This document shows, piece after piece, positions 44,910 through 52,927 of a DNA stretch of 64,000 nucleotides. Numbering within the stretch: position 1 is the first letter of the stretch; each line of letters starts with the position of its first letter. The notes under the pieces were generated by a model, which saw only the letters and a list, made by a program, of their open reading frames with translations, had not been told where the DNA came from and made no database searches. The DNA is taken from NCBI RefSeq assembly GCF_013520985.1, contig NZ_JACDTY010000002.1, forward strand, positions 248,001 to 312,000, in the 5' to 3' direction. The position numbers and the translations under genes are program-made. Source of the DNA: Mesorhizobium neociceri. GTDB lineage: Bacteria > Pseudomonadota > Alphaproteobacteria > Rhizobiales > Rhizobiaceae.

Positions 44910-45308
44910 TCAGTCCGCGCTTAGCCCAAAACGCTCGACGACCTCGGCGCTGATCAGCTTGCCGTGCAGCGCCATCAGCACGATCTGCGCATCGAGGCTG
45001 TCACCGGTCTCAAGCGCTGCCTCGATGCGGCGCTCTGCGTCCAGCCGTCGCTCCGGGCCGTTGGCCTGCTCGAACGTTTGTGGGCCTGCGATGCAATAGC
45101 CGAACAGTTGCGCCACGGACCGATAGGCGTCCGCCGGCGGCTCGTCCGGCCAATGGTCCTTCATCAGATTGACGATGGTGAGCTTGACGCCCTCCGGCAC
45201 GAGGGCCGGGTGAAGGTCAGCATCGCGCAGCGCATTGTCGAGTTCCCTGAGGTCGCCCGAGCGGCCGAACATGCCGAGAAAACCGAGGGAAGAGCGCCGT
45301 TTCGTCAT
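44910..45308 (-). CDS. Hypothetical small protein
   Basis: A 132-residue protein beginning MTKRRSSLGFLGMFGRSGD, with no membrane segment. It contains ALVPEGVKLTIVNLMKDHWP and RRIEAALETGDSLDAQIVLMALHGKL, suggesting a small all-helical domain. No family is recognised; it looks like a conserved rhizobial protein. ATG 45308 was chosen; an upstream in-frame extension would run through the neighbouring intergenic region with unlike sequence. It converges with the MttB gene. Confidence 0.65.
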   Translation of the reverse strand: MTKRRSSLGFLGMFGRSGDLRELDNALRDADLHPALVPEGVKLTIVNLMKDHWPDEPPADAYRSVAQLFGYCIAGPQTFEQANGPERRLDAERRIEAALETGDSLDAQIVLMALHGKLISAEVVERFGLSAD

Positions 45309-45391
45309 GATGGTCTCATCTCTGTGCAGGACGCCGCGAGATGACGTATCTGTAGGTCCGACCCAACCGATACAAGAGCGCCGCCAAGAGA

Positions 45392-45423
45392 AAAGGCGGC
45401 CTGCCCAATGGCAAGCCGCCTTT
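45392..45423 (-). terminator. Rho-independent terminator for the dehydratase gene
   Basis: Reading the minus strand, AAAGGCGG and CCGCCTTT form a stem with inner pairing GCTTGCC/GGCAGGC and the hairpin ends in a short T run. It lies 24 bp past the dehydratase stop. Confidence 0.7.
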
Positions 45424-45446
45424 GATTTCACCGAGCCATGTGGCGC

Positions 45447-47252
45447 TCAGTGATTGTCCCTTGGCACGCCGCTGGTGTGGGCGACGTCCTGGTATTTCAC
45501 CGCCGGCTTCAGCACCATTCCTTCGGAGAACTGGTCAACCATGCCGCGCTGGATCTCCTGCCACGGCGTCTGGTGCTGCGGATAGTGATAGCCGCCATTG
45601 CCCTGCATCGCCGCGCGCCGCGTGGCGATCTCTTCGTCACTGACGAGGATATTGGCCGTACCCTTCTTCAGGTCGATGCGAACGCGGTCGCCAGTCCTGA
45701 GCAGCGCAAGGCCACCGCCTATTGCGGCTTCCGGCGAGGCGTTGAGGATCGAGGGCGAGCCCGATGTGCCCGACTGGCGGCCATCGCCGATGCAGGCCAG
45801 CGCGTGGATGCCCTTCTTGATGAGGTAGGCCGGCGGCTGCATGTTGACGACCTCGGCGCCGCCGGGATAGCCGATGGGACCGGCGCCGCGCATGAACAGG
45901 ATGGTATGCTCGTCGATGCCTTGCGCCGGATCGTCGATGCGGGCGTGATAATCCTCCGGCCCGTCGAAGACCATGGCGTTGCCCTCGAAGGCTTCCGGGT
46001 CCTTCGGATTGGACAGATAGCGCTCGCGGAACTCCGGCGAGATGCCGCTCATCTTCATGATCGCGGAATCGAACAGATTGCCGCTGAGGTTGATGAAGCC
46101 GGCGTTGGCCTTCAGCGGCTCGGCGACGGTGCGGATGACGTCGGTGTTCTCGTTGACCACCGCCTTGCAATTGTCGCCGATCGTCTTGCCGTTGACGGTC
46201 ATCGCTTCGGGATAGGGCAGCAGCTTGGCCTTCATCAGCTCGGCCACCACCGCCGGCACACCGCCGGCGTGATGGTAGTCCTCGCCGAGATATTCGCCCG
46301 ACGGCTGCAGATTGACGATGAGCGGCACATGGAGGCCTATCGCCTGCCAGTCGTCATTGGTGAGCGGCACGCCGAGATGGCGGGCAATGGCGTTGAGATG
46401 GATCGGCGCATTGGTCGAGCCGCCAATGGCCGAATTGACGACAATGGCGTTCTCGAAGGCCTTGCGGGTCATGATGTCGGACGGCTTCAAATCCTCATGC
46501 ACCATCTCGACGATGCGCTTGCCGGTCTCATAGGAGATCTGGCCGCGCTCGCGGTAGGGCGCCGGAATGGCCGCCGAACCCGGCAATTGCATGCCTAGCG
46601 CCTCGGCCAGCGAATTCATCGTGGTGGCGGTGCCCATGGTGTTGCAGTAGCCGGTGGACGGTGCCGAGGAGGCGACAATGTCCATGAACTCGTCATAGTC
46701 GATCTCGCCGGCCGAGAGCCGCTGGCGCGATTCCCAGACGATGGTGCCCGATCCGGTGCGCTTGCCCTTGTGCCAGCCATTGAGCATCGGGCCGACCGAC
46801 AGGGCGATAGCCGGAATGTTGACCGTGGCCGCCGCCATCAAAAGCGCGGGCGTGGTCTTGTCGCAACCGATGGTGAGCACGACGCCGTCGAGCGGATAGC
46901 CGTAGAGCACTTCTACGAGGCTCAGATAGGCGAGGTTGCGGTCAAGCGCTGCGGTCGGGCGCTTGCCGGTCTCCTGGATCGGATGGCAGGGAAATTCGAA
47001 GGGAATGCCGCCCATCGAGACGATGCCTTCGCGCACGCGCTTGGCGAGCTCGATATGGTGGCGGTTGCAGGGCGACAGATCGGAACCGGTCTGGGCGATG
47101 CCGATCAGCGGCTTGCCCGACATCAGCTCGGCCCGCGTCAGGCCGTAGTTCAGGTAGCGCTCGAGATAGAGCGCGGTCATGCCCGGATTGTCGGGATTGT
47201 CGAACCACTCCTGCGAGCGAAATTTCTTCTTCCTGGTGGGGGCGCCTGCCAT
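45447..47252 (-). CDS. IlvD/Edd-family sugar-acid dehydratase (xylonate dehydratase-like)
   Basis: A 601-residue Fe-S dehydratase. Cysteine ligands are visible in SPCNRHH (about 60), [10 protein letters not shown] (about 128-137) and [13 protein letters not shown] (about 199-211). The sequence, from [25 protein letters not shown] on, agrees closely with the remembered Caulobacter xylonate dehydratase XylD, including [20 protein letters not shown] and the C-terminal [21 protein letters not shown]. It is distinct from branched-chain IlvD. Likely dehydrates D-xylonate or L-arabinonate; the choice is not certain. GGAG lies just upstream of ATG 47252. Confidence 0.9.
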   Translation of the reverse strand: MAGAPTRKKKFRSQEWFDNPDNPGMTALYLERYLNYGLTRAELMSGKPLIGIAQTGSDLSPCNRHHIELAKRVREGIVSMGGIPFEFPCHPIQETGKRPTAALDRNLAYLSLVEVLYGYPLDGVVLTIGCDKTTPALLMAAATVNIPAIALSVGPMLNGWHKGKRTGSGTIVWESRQRLSAGEIDYDEFMDIVASSAPSTGYCNTMGTATTMNSLAEALGMQLPGSAAIPAPYRERGQISYETGKRIVEMVHEDLKPSDIMTRKAFENAIVVNSAIGGSTNAPIHLNAIARHLGVPLTNDDWQAIGLHVPLIVNLQPSGEYLGEDYHHAGGVPAVVAELMKAKLLPYPEAMTVNGKTIGDNCKAVVNENTDVIRTVAEPLKANAGFINLSGNLFDSAIMKMSGISPEFRERYLSNPKDPEAFEGNAMVFDGPEDYHARIDDPAQGIDEHTILFMRGAGPIGYPGGAEVVNMQPPAYLIKKGIHALACIGDGRQSGTSGSPSILNASPEAAIGGGLALLRTGDRVRIDLKKGTANILVSDEEIATRRAAMQGNGGYHYPQHQTPWQEIQRGMVDQFSEGMVLKPAVKYQDVAHTSGVPRDNH

Positions 47253-47398
47253 CGTGGTCTCCGTATTTGTAAGACAAATCGATATGGCAACGCGCGGAAG
47301 CAGGCAAGAGGGCGCACCGTCGCAACCGGACTTTGGTGCGATAGACAGAGACCAGACCGTGCGTTAGGCCTTTAAACAGTCTGGTGCGGGAGGTTTTG

Positions 47399-47848
47399 AT
47401 GGCTTTGGTGATCGAAGGCGAGGAACGCATTGCCGCATCCCTGCAGAAAGTGTGGGAAGCGCTGAACGATCCGGGCATTCTGAGGGAAAGCATTCCCGGT
47501 TGCCAAAGCCTGGAGATGAAATCGCCGACCGAAATGGCCGCGACCGTGGTGCTGAAGATCGGGCCGATCAAGGCGACGTTCAACGGCGAAGTGACGCTGA
47601 AGAACCTCAAGCCGCCGCACGCCTACACCATTCAGGGCGAAGGCAAGGGCGGCATTGCCGGCTTCGCCAAGGGTGGCGCCGATGTCACGCTGACGGCGGA
47701 CGGGCCGCATGCGACGGTGCTCAAATACGCGGCCAAGGCCGATGTCGGCGGCAAGATCGCCCAGCTCGGCAGCAGGCTGATCGAATCGACCTCGAAGAAA
47801 CTGGCCGGGCAATTTTTTTCGACGTTTGGCGAGAAGGTGGGCGGCTGA
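47399..47848 (+). CDS. coxG: CoxG-like SRPBCC-family protein
   Basis: A 149-residue START/SRPBCC-fold protein: MALVIEGEERIAASLQKVWEAL, then NDPGILRESIPGC and an ESTSKKLAGQFFSTF tail, which are typical of the carbon monoxide dehydrogenase subunit G family. CoxG proteins assist CO dehydrogenase, but no cox genes are near, so this is an orphan and may have another lipid- or cofactor-binding role. The start at ATG 47399 is preceded by GGGAGG. Divergent from the dehydratase, sharing a 146-bp promoter region. Confidence 0.85.
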   Translation: MALVIEGEERIAASLQKVWEALNDPGILRESIPGCQSLEMKSPTEMAATVVLKIGPIKATFNGEVTLKNLKPPHAYTIQGEGKGGIAGFAKGGADVTLTADGPHATVLKYAAKADVGGKIAQLGSRLIESTSKKLAGQFFSTFGEKVGG

Positions 47849-47852
47849 GCGT

Positions 47853-48030
47853 TCCCCTCCCCCCTTGAGGGGAGGGTGCCGCGCGAAGCGCGGCGGGTGG
47901 GGTCGCCTCAGCTGCCTCAACCTGAGTTGAGCTGCTTCAATCGGTGAAGAAATAGCGCCGAGCGCGTCACGGCGGACCCCACCCGGCCCTTCGGGCCACC
48001 CTCCCCTTGAGGGACCCTCAAGGGGAGGGA
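47853..48030. repeat. Composite palindromic element between coxG and mrp
   Basis: The left arm (about 47853-47907) and right arm (about 47970-48030) are inverted copies sharing CCCTCCCCTTGAGG, GGGTGG-GGTCCGCC-type and GCCC/GGGC pieces, each containing its own hairpin. A 60-bp unrelated core separates them. It lies between converging genes and can serve as a two-way terminator. It resembles, but is not the same family as, the element at 18224-18384. Confidence 0.8.
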
Positions 48031-48038
48031 TATCCGCG

Positions 48039-49214
48039 CTATTCGAACACGATGCTCGGCACCGCCGCTTCCGCCGCGCCGCGTTCTTCGTTGACCCGAT
48101 CCCAGACCTTCGAAGCAATGTCGCGATAGATCTTCGCCTCGGGGCTATCGGGCTTCGACGCCACCACCGGTGAGCCTTCATCCGAGCTTTCGCGAATGCC
48201 CATTTCCAGCGGCACCTCGCCGAGGAAGGTCACGCCGAGGCGCTCTGCCTCGCGCCGCGCCCCGCCATGGCCAAAGATGTCGTACCGCTTGCCGGTATCG
48301 GGAGCGACGAAATAGCTCATGTTCTCGACGATGCCGAGCAGCGGCACGTCGACCTTCTTGAACATGTTCAAGCCCTTGCGGGCGTCGATCAGGGCCAGGT
48401 CTTGCGGCGTCGAGACGATGACGGCGCCGGCCAGCGGCACTTGCTGGGCCATGGTCAGCTGGGCATCGCCGGTGCCGGGCGGCATGTCGACGACGAGCAC
48501 GTCGAGCCGGCCCCATTCGACCTCCCGCAGCATCTGCGTCAGCGCCGACATCACCATCGGGCCGCGCCAGATCATCGGCGTTTCCTCGTCGACGAGGAAG
48601 CCCATCGACATCACCTTGAGGCCGTAATTCTCCATCGGTTTCAAGATCTTGCCGTCAACCGTCTGCGGCCGGCCATGGATATTGAGCAGCCTTGGCATGG
48701 ACGGCCCGTAAATGTCGGCATCTAGCACGCCGACGCGCAGACCATTGGCGGCGAGGCCGAGCGCGATGTTGACGGCGGTGGTCGACTTGCCGACGCCGCC
48801 CTTGCCGGAGGCCACCGCGATGATCGCCTCGATGCCCGGCACGCCACGCTTGCCCGAGCTTTGCGAGGCCGGGGCGTGCGGTGCGGGACGCGGCGCGGCT
48901 GGCGGAGCCGGCGGTGCCGGTCTGGGTACGGGACGCGCCGGAACCGGCGCCTCCATGCCACCGCCCTTCTTTTCCGCCGTCAGCGCCACGACTGCGCCGG
49001 CGACACCGGGAATCGCCTTGACAACACGCTCGGCGGCGGCGCGCAGCGGTTCCATCTCCTGCGCACGGGCGGCGGGAACGGTGATCGAGAAAAACACTTT
49101 TGAATCGGCGATGAAAATCTCCGAAACCATGCCGAGGTCGACGATATTGCCGGTGAAGTCCGGCCCATTGACCGTCTTCAGACGCTCGGTGACGATTTCC
49201 TTGGTAACGGACAT
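48039..49214 (-). CDS. mrp: Iron-sulfur cluster carrier Mrp/ApbC
   Basis: A 391-residue P-loop ATPase that carries or transfers Fe-S clusters. An N-terminal MIP18/DUF59 domain (about 1-90), a Pro/Ala-rich linker (about 95-130), and the ATPase domain with deviant Walker A ASGKGGVGKSTTAVNIALGLA (about 148-168) are visible. The usual C-terminal CxxC metal motif is not obvious (ENMSYFVAPDTGKRYDIFGHGG replaces C-x2-C with other residues), a feature of some alphaproteobacterial Mrp proteins. ATG 49214 matches the family start. Confidence 0.92.
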   Translation of the reverse strand: MSVTKEIVTERLKTVNGPDFTGNIVDLGMVSEIFIADSKVFFSITVPAARAQEMEPLRAAAERVVKAIPGVAGAVVALTAEKKGGGMEAPVPARPVPRPAPPAPPAAPRPAPHAPASQSSGKRGVPGIEAIIAVASGKGGVGKSTTAVNIALGLAANGLRVGVLDADIYGPSMPRLLNIHGRPQTVDGKILKPMENYGLKVMSMGFLVDEETPMIWRGPMVMSALTQMLREVEWGRLDVLVVDMPPGTGDAQLTMAQQVPLAGAVIVSTPQDLALIDARKGLNMFKKVDVPLLGIVENMSYFVAPDTGKRYDIFGHGGARREAERLGVTFLGEVPLEMGIRESSDEGSPVVASKPDSPEAKIYRDIASKVWDRVNEERGAAEAAVPSIVFE

Positions 49215-49412
49215 CAGGTCTTCCTTATGCAAGCTTGCGCCTGAGATAGTGCAGTTTCCAGACAGAACCAAGCCGTGGAGCAACGGCCGGCCCGGTGTGC
49301 CCCGGAAAACGACCGAAGCTGTCGGATTTGCCTGATCGACGGTCGCCAACTATCCGGCGCGACCTATCTGAAGGAGCAGCAGGAGCACGACATCAAGGGA
49401 AGGAGACGGATC

Positions 49413-49790
49413 ATGCTCGCAAACAGCAATGCAACGGCAAACCTGGCGGTGAAAGACCTGGCGAAGGCAAAAGCCTTCTACGAAGGGACGCTGGGCCTCA
49501 AGCAGGTGGACGACATGGGTGACGAACTGGTCGTCTACAAAAGCGGCGACACCGTCATCAACGTCTATCATTCCGAATTCGCCGGAACCAACAAGGCGAC
49601 GGCGGTGACCTGGACGGTTGGCGATGAGATCGGCAGCGTCGTCAAATCGCTGAAATCGAAAGGCGTCGCCTTCGAGCACTATGAGATGCCCGGCCTTTCG
49701 CTCGAAGGCGATATCCATGTCGGCTACGGCATGAAGGTCGCCTGGTTCAAGGACCCGGACGGCAACATCCTGAACCTGGTGGACAAATAG
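49413..49790 (+). CDS. VOC (glyoxalase/bleomycin resistance) family protein
   Basis: A 125-residue single-domain VOC protein: LANSNATANLAVKDLAKAKAFYEGTLGLK at the start and AWFKDPDGNILNLVDK at the end, the two paired beta-alpha-beta units of the fold. The DPDGN segment with following acid is the usual second metal-ligand region. Its substrate is unknown. ATG 49413 is preceded by GGAGACGG. It sits 60 bp before the LysR gene on the same strand. Confidence 0.85.
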   Translation: MLANSNATANLAVKDLAKAKAFYEGTLGLKQVDDMGDELVVYKSGDTVINVYHSEFAGTNKATAVTWTVGDEIGSVVKSLKSKGVAFEHYEMPGLSLEGDIHVGYGMKVAWFKDPDGNILNLVDK

Positions 49791-49850
49791 GCGGCCAGGC
49801 GGCGCGGGCATGATCTGGCGCAAGCAAGCAGCGCCAGATAGCTTGCGTGC

Positions 49851-50750
49851 ATGATCGACAAGCTGGAATTCTTCATCGCTCTGGCCAAGGAAGAGCATTT
49901 CGGTCGGGCCGCGGAAGTGTGTGGCGTGACCCAGCCGACGCTGTCGGCCGGGATAAAGCAGCTTGAGGGCCAGCTCGGCGTGATGCTGGTGCTGCGCGGC
50001 TCACGCTTCCAGGGGCTGACGCCGGAAGGCGAACAGGTGCTGGCGTGGGCGCGCCGCATCGTCGGCGACAGCCGCACCATGCGCGAGGAGATGCGGGCGG
50101 CGCGCCACGGCCTATCCGGGCGCATCCGTATCGCCGCCATCCCCACGGCTTTGGCCATGGTGGCGCGGCTGACGACGCCGTTTCGCGAAAAGCATCCGGG
50201 CGTCACCTTCTCGGTGCTGTCGCGGACCTCGATCGAGGTGCTGTCGCTGCTCGGCAATTTCGACATCGATGCCGGCATTACCTATCTCGACAACGAGCCG
50301 TTGGGGCGGGTGACCAGCGTGCCGCTTTATGACGAGCGCTACCAGCTGATCACGGCGGTCGGAAACCCCTATTCCGACCGCGACAAAGTGACATGGGCGG
50401 AAATCAGCCAATTGCCGCTCTGCCTTTTGACGCCGGACATGCAAAACCGCCGCATCATCGACCAGCACCTGGCGGAGGCCGGCGTGCAGGTACGACCGAC
50501 CCTCGAATCCAACTCGATGATTGTGCTGTTCTCGCATATCCGTACTGGCAAGTGGTCGTCGATCATGCCGCTCAACCTCGCGGAAACATTCGGTTTTTCC
50601 GAGCCGATCCGGGCCATTCCGATCGTCGAGCCGGACGCCAGCCACACCGTCGGGCTGGTGGCGACGCCGCGCGAGCCGCATACGCCGCTGGTCCAGGCGC
50701 TGCTGGACGAGGCGATGGCGCTGGCAGACGATTTTCACACCCGTCGTTGA
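49851..50750 (+). CDS. fdsR: LysR-family regulator of formate dehydrogenase
   Basis: A 299-residue LysR regulator. The N-terminal helix-turn-helix is in LEFFIALAKEEHFGRAAEVCGVTQPTLSAGIKQLEGQLGV, and the rest is a periplasmic-binding-like effector domain. It lies immediately upstream of fdsG in the same direction, with operator-like palindromes between them (50776-50796 and 50853-50867), so it is most likely the fds activator, as FdsR is in Cupriavidus. Formate as effector is inferred. Confidence 0.8.
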   Translation: MIDKLEFFIALAKEEHFGRAAEVCGVTQPTLSAGIKQLEGQLGVMLVLRGSRFQGLTPEGEQVLAWARRIVGDSRTMREEMRAARHGLSGRIRIAAIPTALAMVARLTTPFREKHPGVTFSVLSRTSIEVLSLLGNFDIDAGITYLDNEPLGRVTSVPLYDERYQLITAVGNPYSDRDKVTWAEISQLPLCLLTPDMQNRRIIDQHLAEAGVQVRPTLESNSMIVLFSHIRTGKWSSIMPLNLAETFGFSEPIRAIPIVEPDASHTVGLVATPREPHTPLVQALLDEAMALADDFHTRR

Positions 50751-50775
50751 GCTAGACAGTGCGGGTTGGGCGAGC

Positions 50776-50796
50776 TTGATAGAAAATTTCTATCAA
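50776..50796. promoter_or_regulatory. Candidate LysR operator upstream of fdsG
   Basis: TTGATAGAAA, one central base and TTTCTATCAA form a perfect 21-base palindrome in the 134-bp gap between the regulator and fdsG. The inner ATAG-N7-CTAT pattern is typical of LysR sites. A weaker related site is at 50853-50867. Confidence 0.7.
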
Positions 50797-50852
50797 ACAA
50801 CGGATCAGCTTTATTGATTCCAGAGGTTTCCTCTGATTTTGTAAAGACTTAG

Positions 50853-50867
50853 CGATAGAAGCTATCG
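50853..50867. promoter_or_regulatory. Second candidate regulator site, CGATAG-AAG-CTATCG
   Basis: A palindrome sharing the GATAG half-site with the operator at 50776-50796 and lying 17 bp before fdsG. Two such sites of different spacing (57 bp apart between centres or so) match the recognition-site/activation-site arrangement of LysR regulators. A third perfect palindrome, CAGAGG-TTT-CCTCTG (50821-50835), lies between them. Confidence 0.55.
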
Positions 50868-50884
50868 ACCAGGGAGGGCGCTGC

Positions 50885-51364
50885 ATGACGATGCAGCCTG
50901 CAAGTACCGAGATCGCATCGCGCATAGCGGCGATCGTCCAGGAGTTGAAGGACCTCGAAGGTCCATTGCTGCCGATCCTCCACGGCATCCAGGAAGAGTT
51001 CGGCCATGTGCCGCACGACGTGCTGCCGGTCATTGCCGATGGGCTGAACCTGTCGCGGGCCGAAGTGCACGGCGTCGTCACCTTCTACCATGATTTCCGC
51101 GCCAAGCCGGCCGGCCGGCACGTGCTCAAGCTCTGCCAGGCGGAAGCCTGCCAGTCGATGGGTTCGGATGCCGTCGCCGCCAAGATCAAGCAATTGCTCG
51201 GCATCGGTTTTCACGAGACCACCCGCGACGGATCGGTTACACTGGAGCCGGTCTATTGCCTCGGGCTTTGCGCCTGTTCGCCGTCGGCGATGCTGGATGG
51301 TGAGGTGATCGGGCGGCTCGATGACGAGAAGATCGAAGAGATCGTCGCGGAGGTACGCTCATGA
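50885..51364 (+). CDS. fdsG: NAD-dependent formate dehydrogenase gamma subunit
   Basis: The 159-residue thioredoxin-like [2Fe-2S] subunit that passes electrons to FdsB. Cysteines are in KLCQAEACQSMG (about 86-97) and VYCLGLCACSPS (about 125-136), the spacing of the NuoE-type cluster. GPLLPILHGIQEEFGHVP is the usual N-terminal helix. The stop overlaps the fdsB start by 4 bp. Confidence 0.94.
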   Translation: MTMQPASTEIASRIAAIVQELKDLEGPLLPILHGIQEEFGHVPHDVLPVIADGLNLSRAEVHGVVTFYHDFRAKPAGRHVLKLCQAEACQSMGSDAVAAKIKQLLGIGFHETTRDGSVTLEPVYCLGLCACSPSAMLDGEVIGRLDDEKIEEIVAEVRS

Positions 51365-52917
51365 TCCCGCGCATCTACATTCCAGGTGACTCCGGCGCGC
51401 TGGCGCTCGGCGCCGAAAAGGTCGCCAAGGCGGTTCGCGCGGAGCTCGCCGAACGCGGCATCGAGGCCAAGATCGTGCGCAACGGCTCGCGCGGCGCCTA
51501 TTTCCTCGAGCCCATGGTCGAGGTCGCGACTGAAAAGGGCCGCGTCGCTTACGGGCCGGTCAAGCCCTCAGACGTCAAGAGCCTCTTCGACAGCGGCTTT
51601 CTCACCGGCGGCCATCACAAGCGCTGGCTGGGTGCACCGGACAAGATCCCATTCCTGGCCAAGCAGACGCGCCTGACCTTCGCGCGTTGCGGCATCAACG
51701 ACCCGCTGTCGCTCGACGCCTACAAGTCACTGGGCGGACTGAAGGGCCTGCAGAACGCGGTGGCTATGGCGCCGCTCGACATCGTCAAGCAGGTCACGGA
51801 ATCGGGCTTGCGCGGTCGTGGCGGGGCTGGCTTCCCGACTGGCATCAAGTGGAAGACGGTGCTTGATACCGCCGGTGAGCGCAAGTACATCGTCTGCAAC
51901 GCCGACGAAGGCGACAGCGCCACCTTCGCCGACCGCATGATCATGGAGGGCGACCCCTTCGTGCTCATCGAAGGCATGACGATTGCCGGCATCGCCACCG
52001 GCGCGACCAAGGGCTTCGTCTATATCCGCTCGGAATATCCGCATGCGGTGGCTGTCATGAACAAGGCTGTCGAGGTCGCCCGCAAGGCGGGCGTGCTCGG
52101 CGTCAACGTGCTGGGTTCGCCCAACGCCTTCGACATGGAAATCCGGGTCGGCGCCGGCGCCTATGTCTGCGGTGAGGAAACTTCGCTGCTGAACAGCCTT
52201 GAAGGCAAGCGCGGCGTGGTGCGCGCCAAGCCACCGCTGCCGGCGATCCAGGGATTGTTCGGCAAGCCGACGGTGATCAACAATGTCATCTCGCTGGCTT
52301 CCGTGCCGATCATCATGGACAAGGGTGCGGCCTTCTACAAGGATTTCGGCATGGGCCGCTCGCGCGGCACGATCCCGATCCAGATCGCCGGCAACGTCAA
52401 GTTCGGCGGCCTGTTCGAGGCGGCCTTCGGCATGACGCTGGGCGAAATCGTCGACGATATCGGCGGCGGTACGGCCACCGGTCGCCCGGTTAAGGCGGTG
52501 CAGGTCGGCGGCCCGCTCGGCGCCTATTTCCCGCGCGGCCTGTTCGACACGCCGTTCGATTACGAAGAGTTCGCGAAGCGCGACGGGCTGATCGGTCATG
52601 CCGGCATCACCGTGTTCGACGATACCGCCGACATGCTGAAGCAGGCGCGCTTCGCCATGGAGTTCTGCGCCATCGAAAGCTGCGGCAAGTGCACGCCCTG
52701 CCGCATCGGCTCGACACGCGGGGTGGAGACCATCGACAGGCTTGCCGCCGGCATCGAGCCGGAAAAGAACCTGGCTCTGGTCACCGATCTCTGCAACACG
52801 ATGAAGTTCGGATCGCTCTGCGCGCTGGGCGGCTTCACGCCCTACCCGGTGATGAGTTCGATCACCCATTTCCCCGAAGATTTCAAGCCCGCTCCGGCGC
52901 GCGTGGCTGCTGAATAG
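51361..52917 (+). CDS. fdsB: NAD-dependent formate dehydrogenase beta subunit
   Basis: The 518-residue NADH-binding subunit, homologous to NuoF with an N-terminal thioredoxin-like domain. GLRGRGGAGFPTGIKWK (about 143-159) binds NAD/FMN; the [4Fe-4S] cysteines are in ESCGKCTPCRIGSTRG (about 440-455) with a downstream cysteine in LCNTMKFGSLCALG. It transfers electrons from formate to NAD+. Follows fdsG by overlap and precedes fdsA by 10 bp, with a good GGAGCTGG ribosome site. Confidence 0.95.
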   Translation: MIPRIYIPGDSGALALGAEKVAKAVRAELAERGIEAKIVRNGSRGAYFLEPMVEVATEKGRVAYGPVKPSDVKSLFDSGFLTGGHHKRWLGAPDKIPFLAKQTRLTFARCGINDPLSLDAYKSLGGLKGLQNAVAMAPLDIVKQVTESGLRGRGGAGFPTGIKWKTVLDTAGERKYIVCNADEGDSATFADRMIMEGDPFVLIEGMTIAGIATGATKGFVYIRSEYPHAVAVMNKAVEVARKAGVLGVNVLGSPNAFDMEIRVGAGAYVCGEETSLLNSLEGKRGVVRAKPPLPAIQGLFGKPTVINNVISLASVPIIMDKGAAFYKDFGMGRSRGTIPIQIAGNVKFGGLFEAAFGMTLGEIVDDIGGGTATGRPVKAVQVGGPLGAYFPRGLFDTPFDYEEFAKRDGLIGHAGITVFDDTADMLKQARFAMEFCAIESCGKCTPCRIGSTRGVETIDRLAAGIEPEKNLALVTDLCNTMKFGSLCALGGFTPYPVMSSITHFPEDFKPAPARVAAE

Positions 52918-52927
52918 GAGCTGGCAG

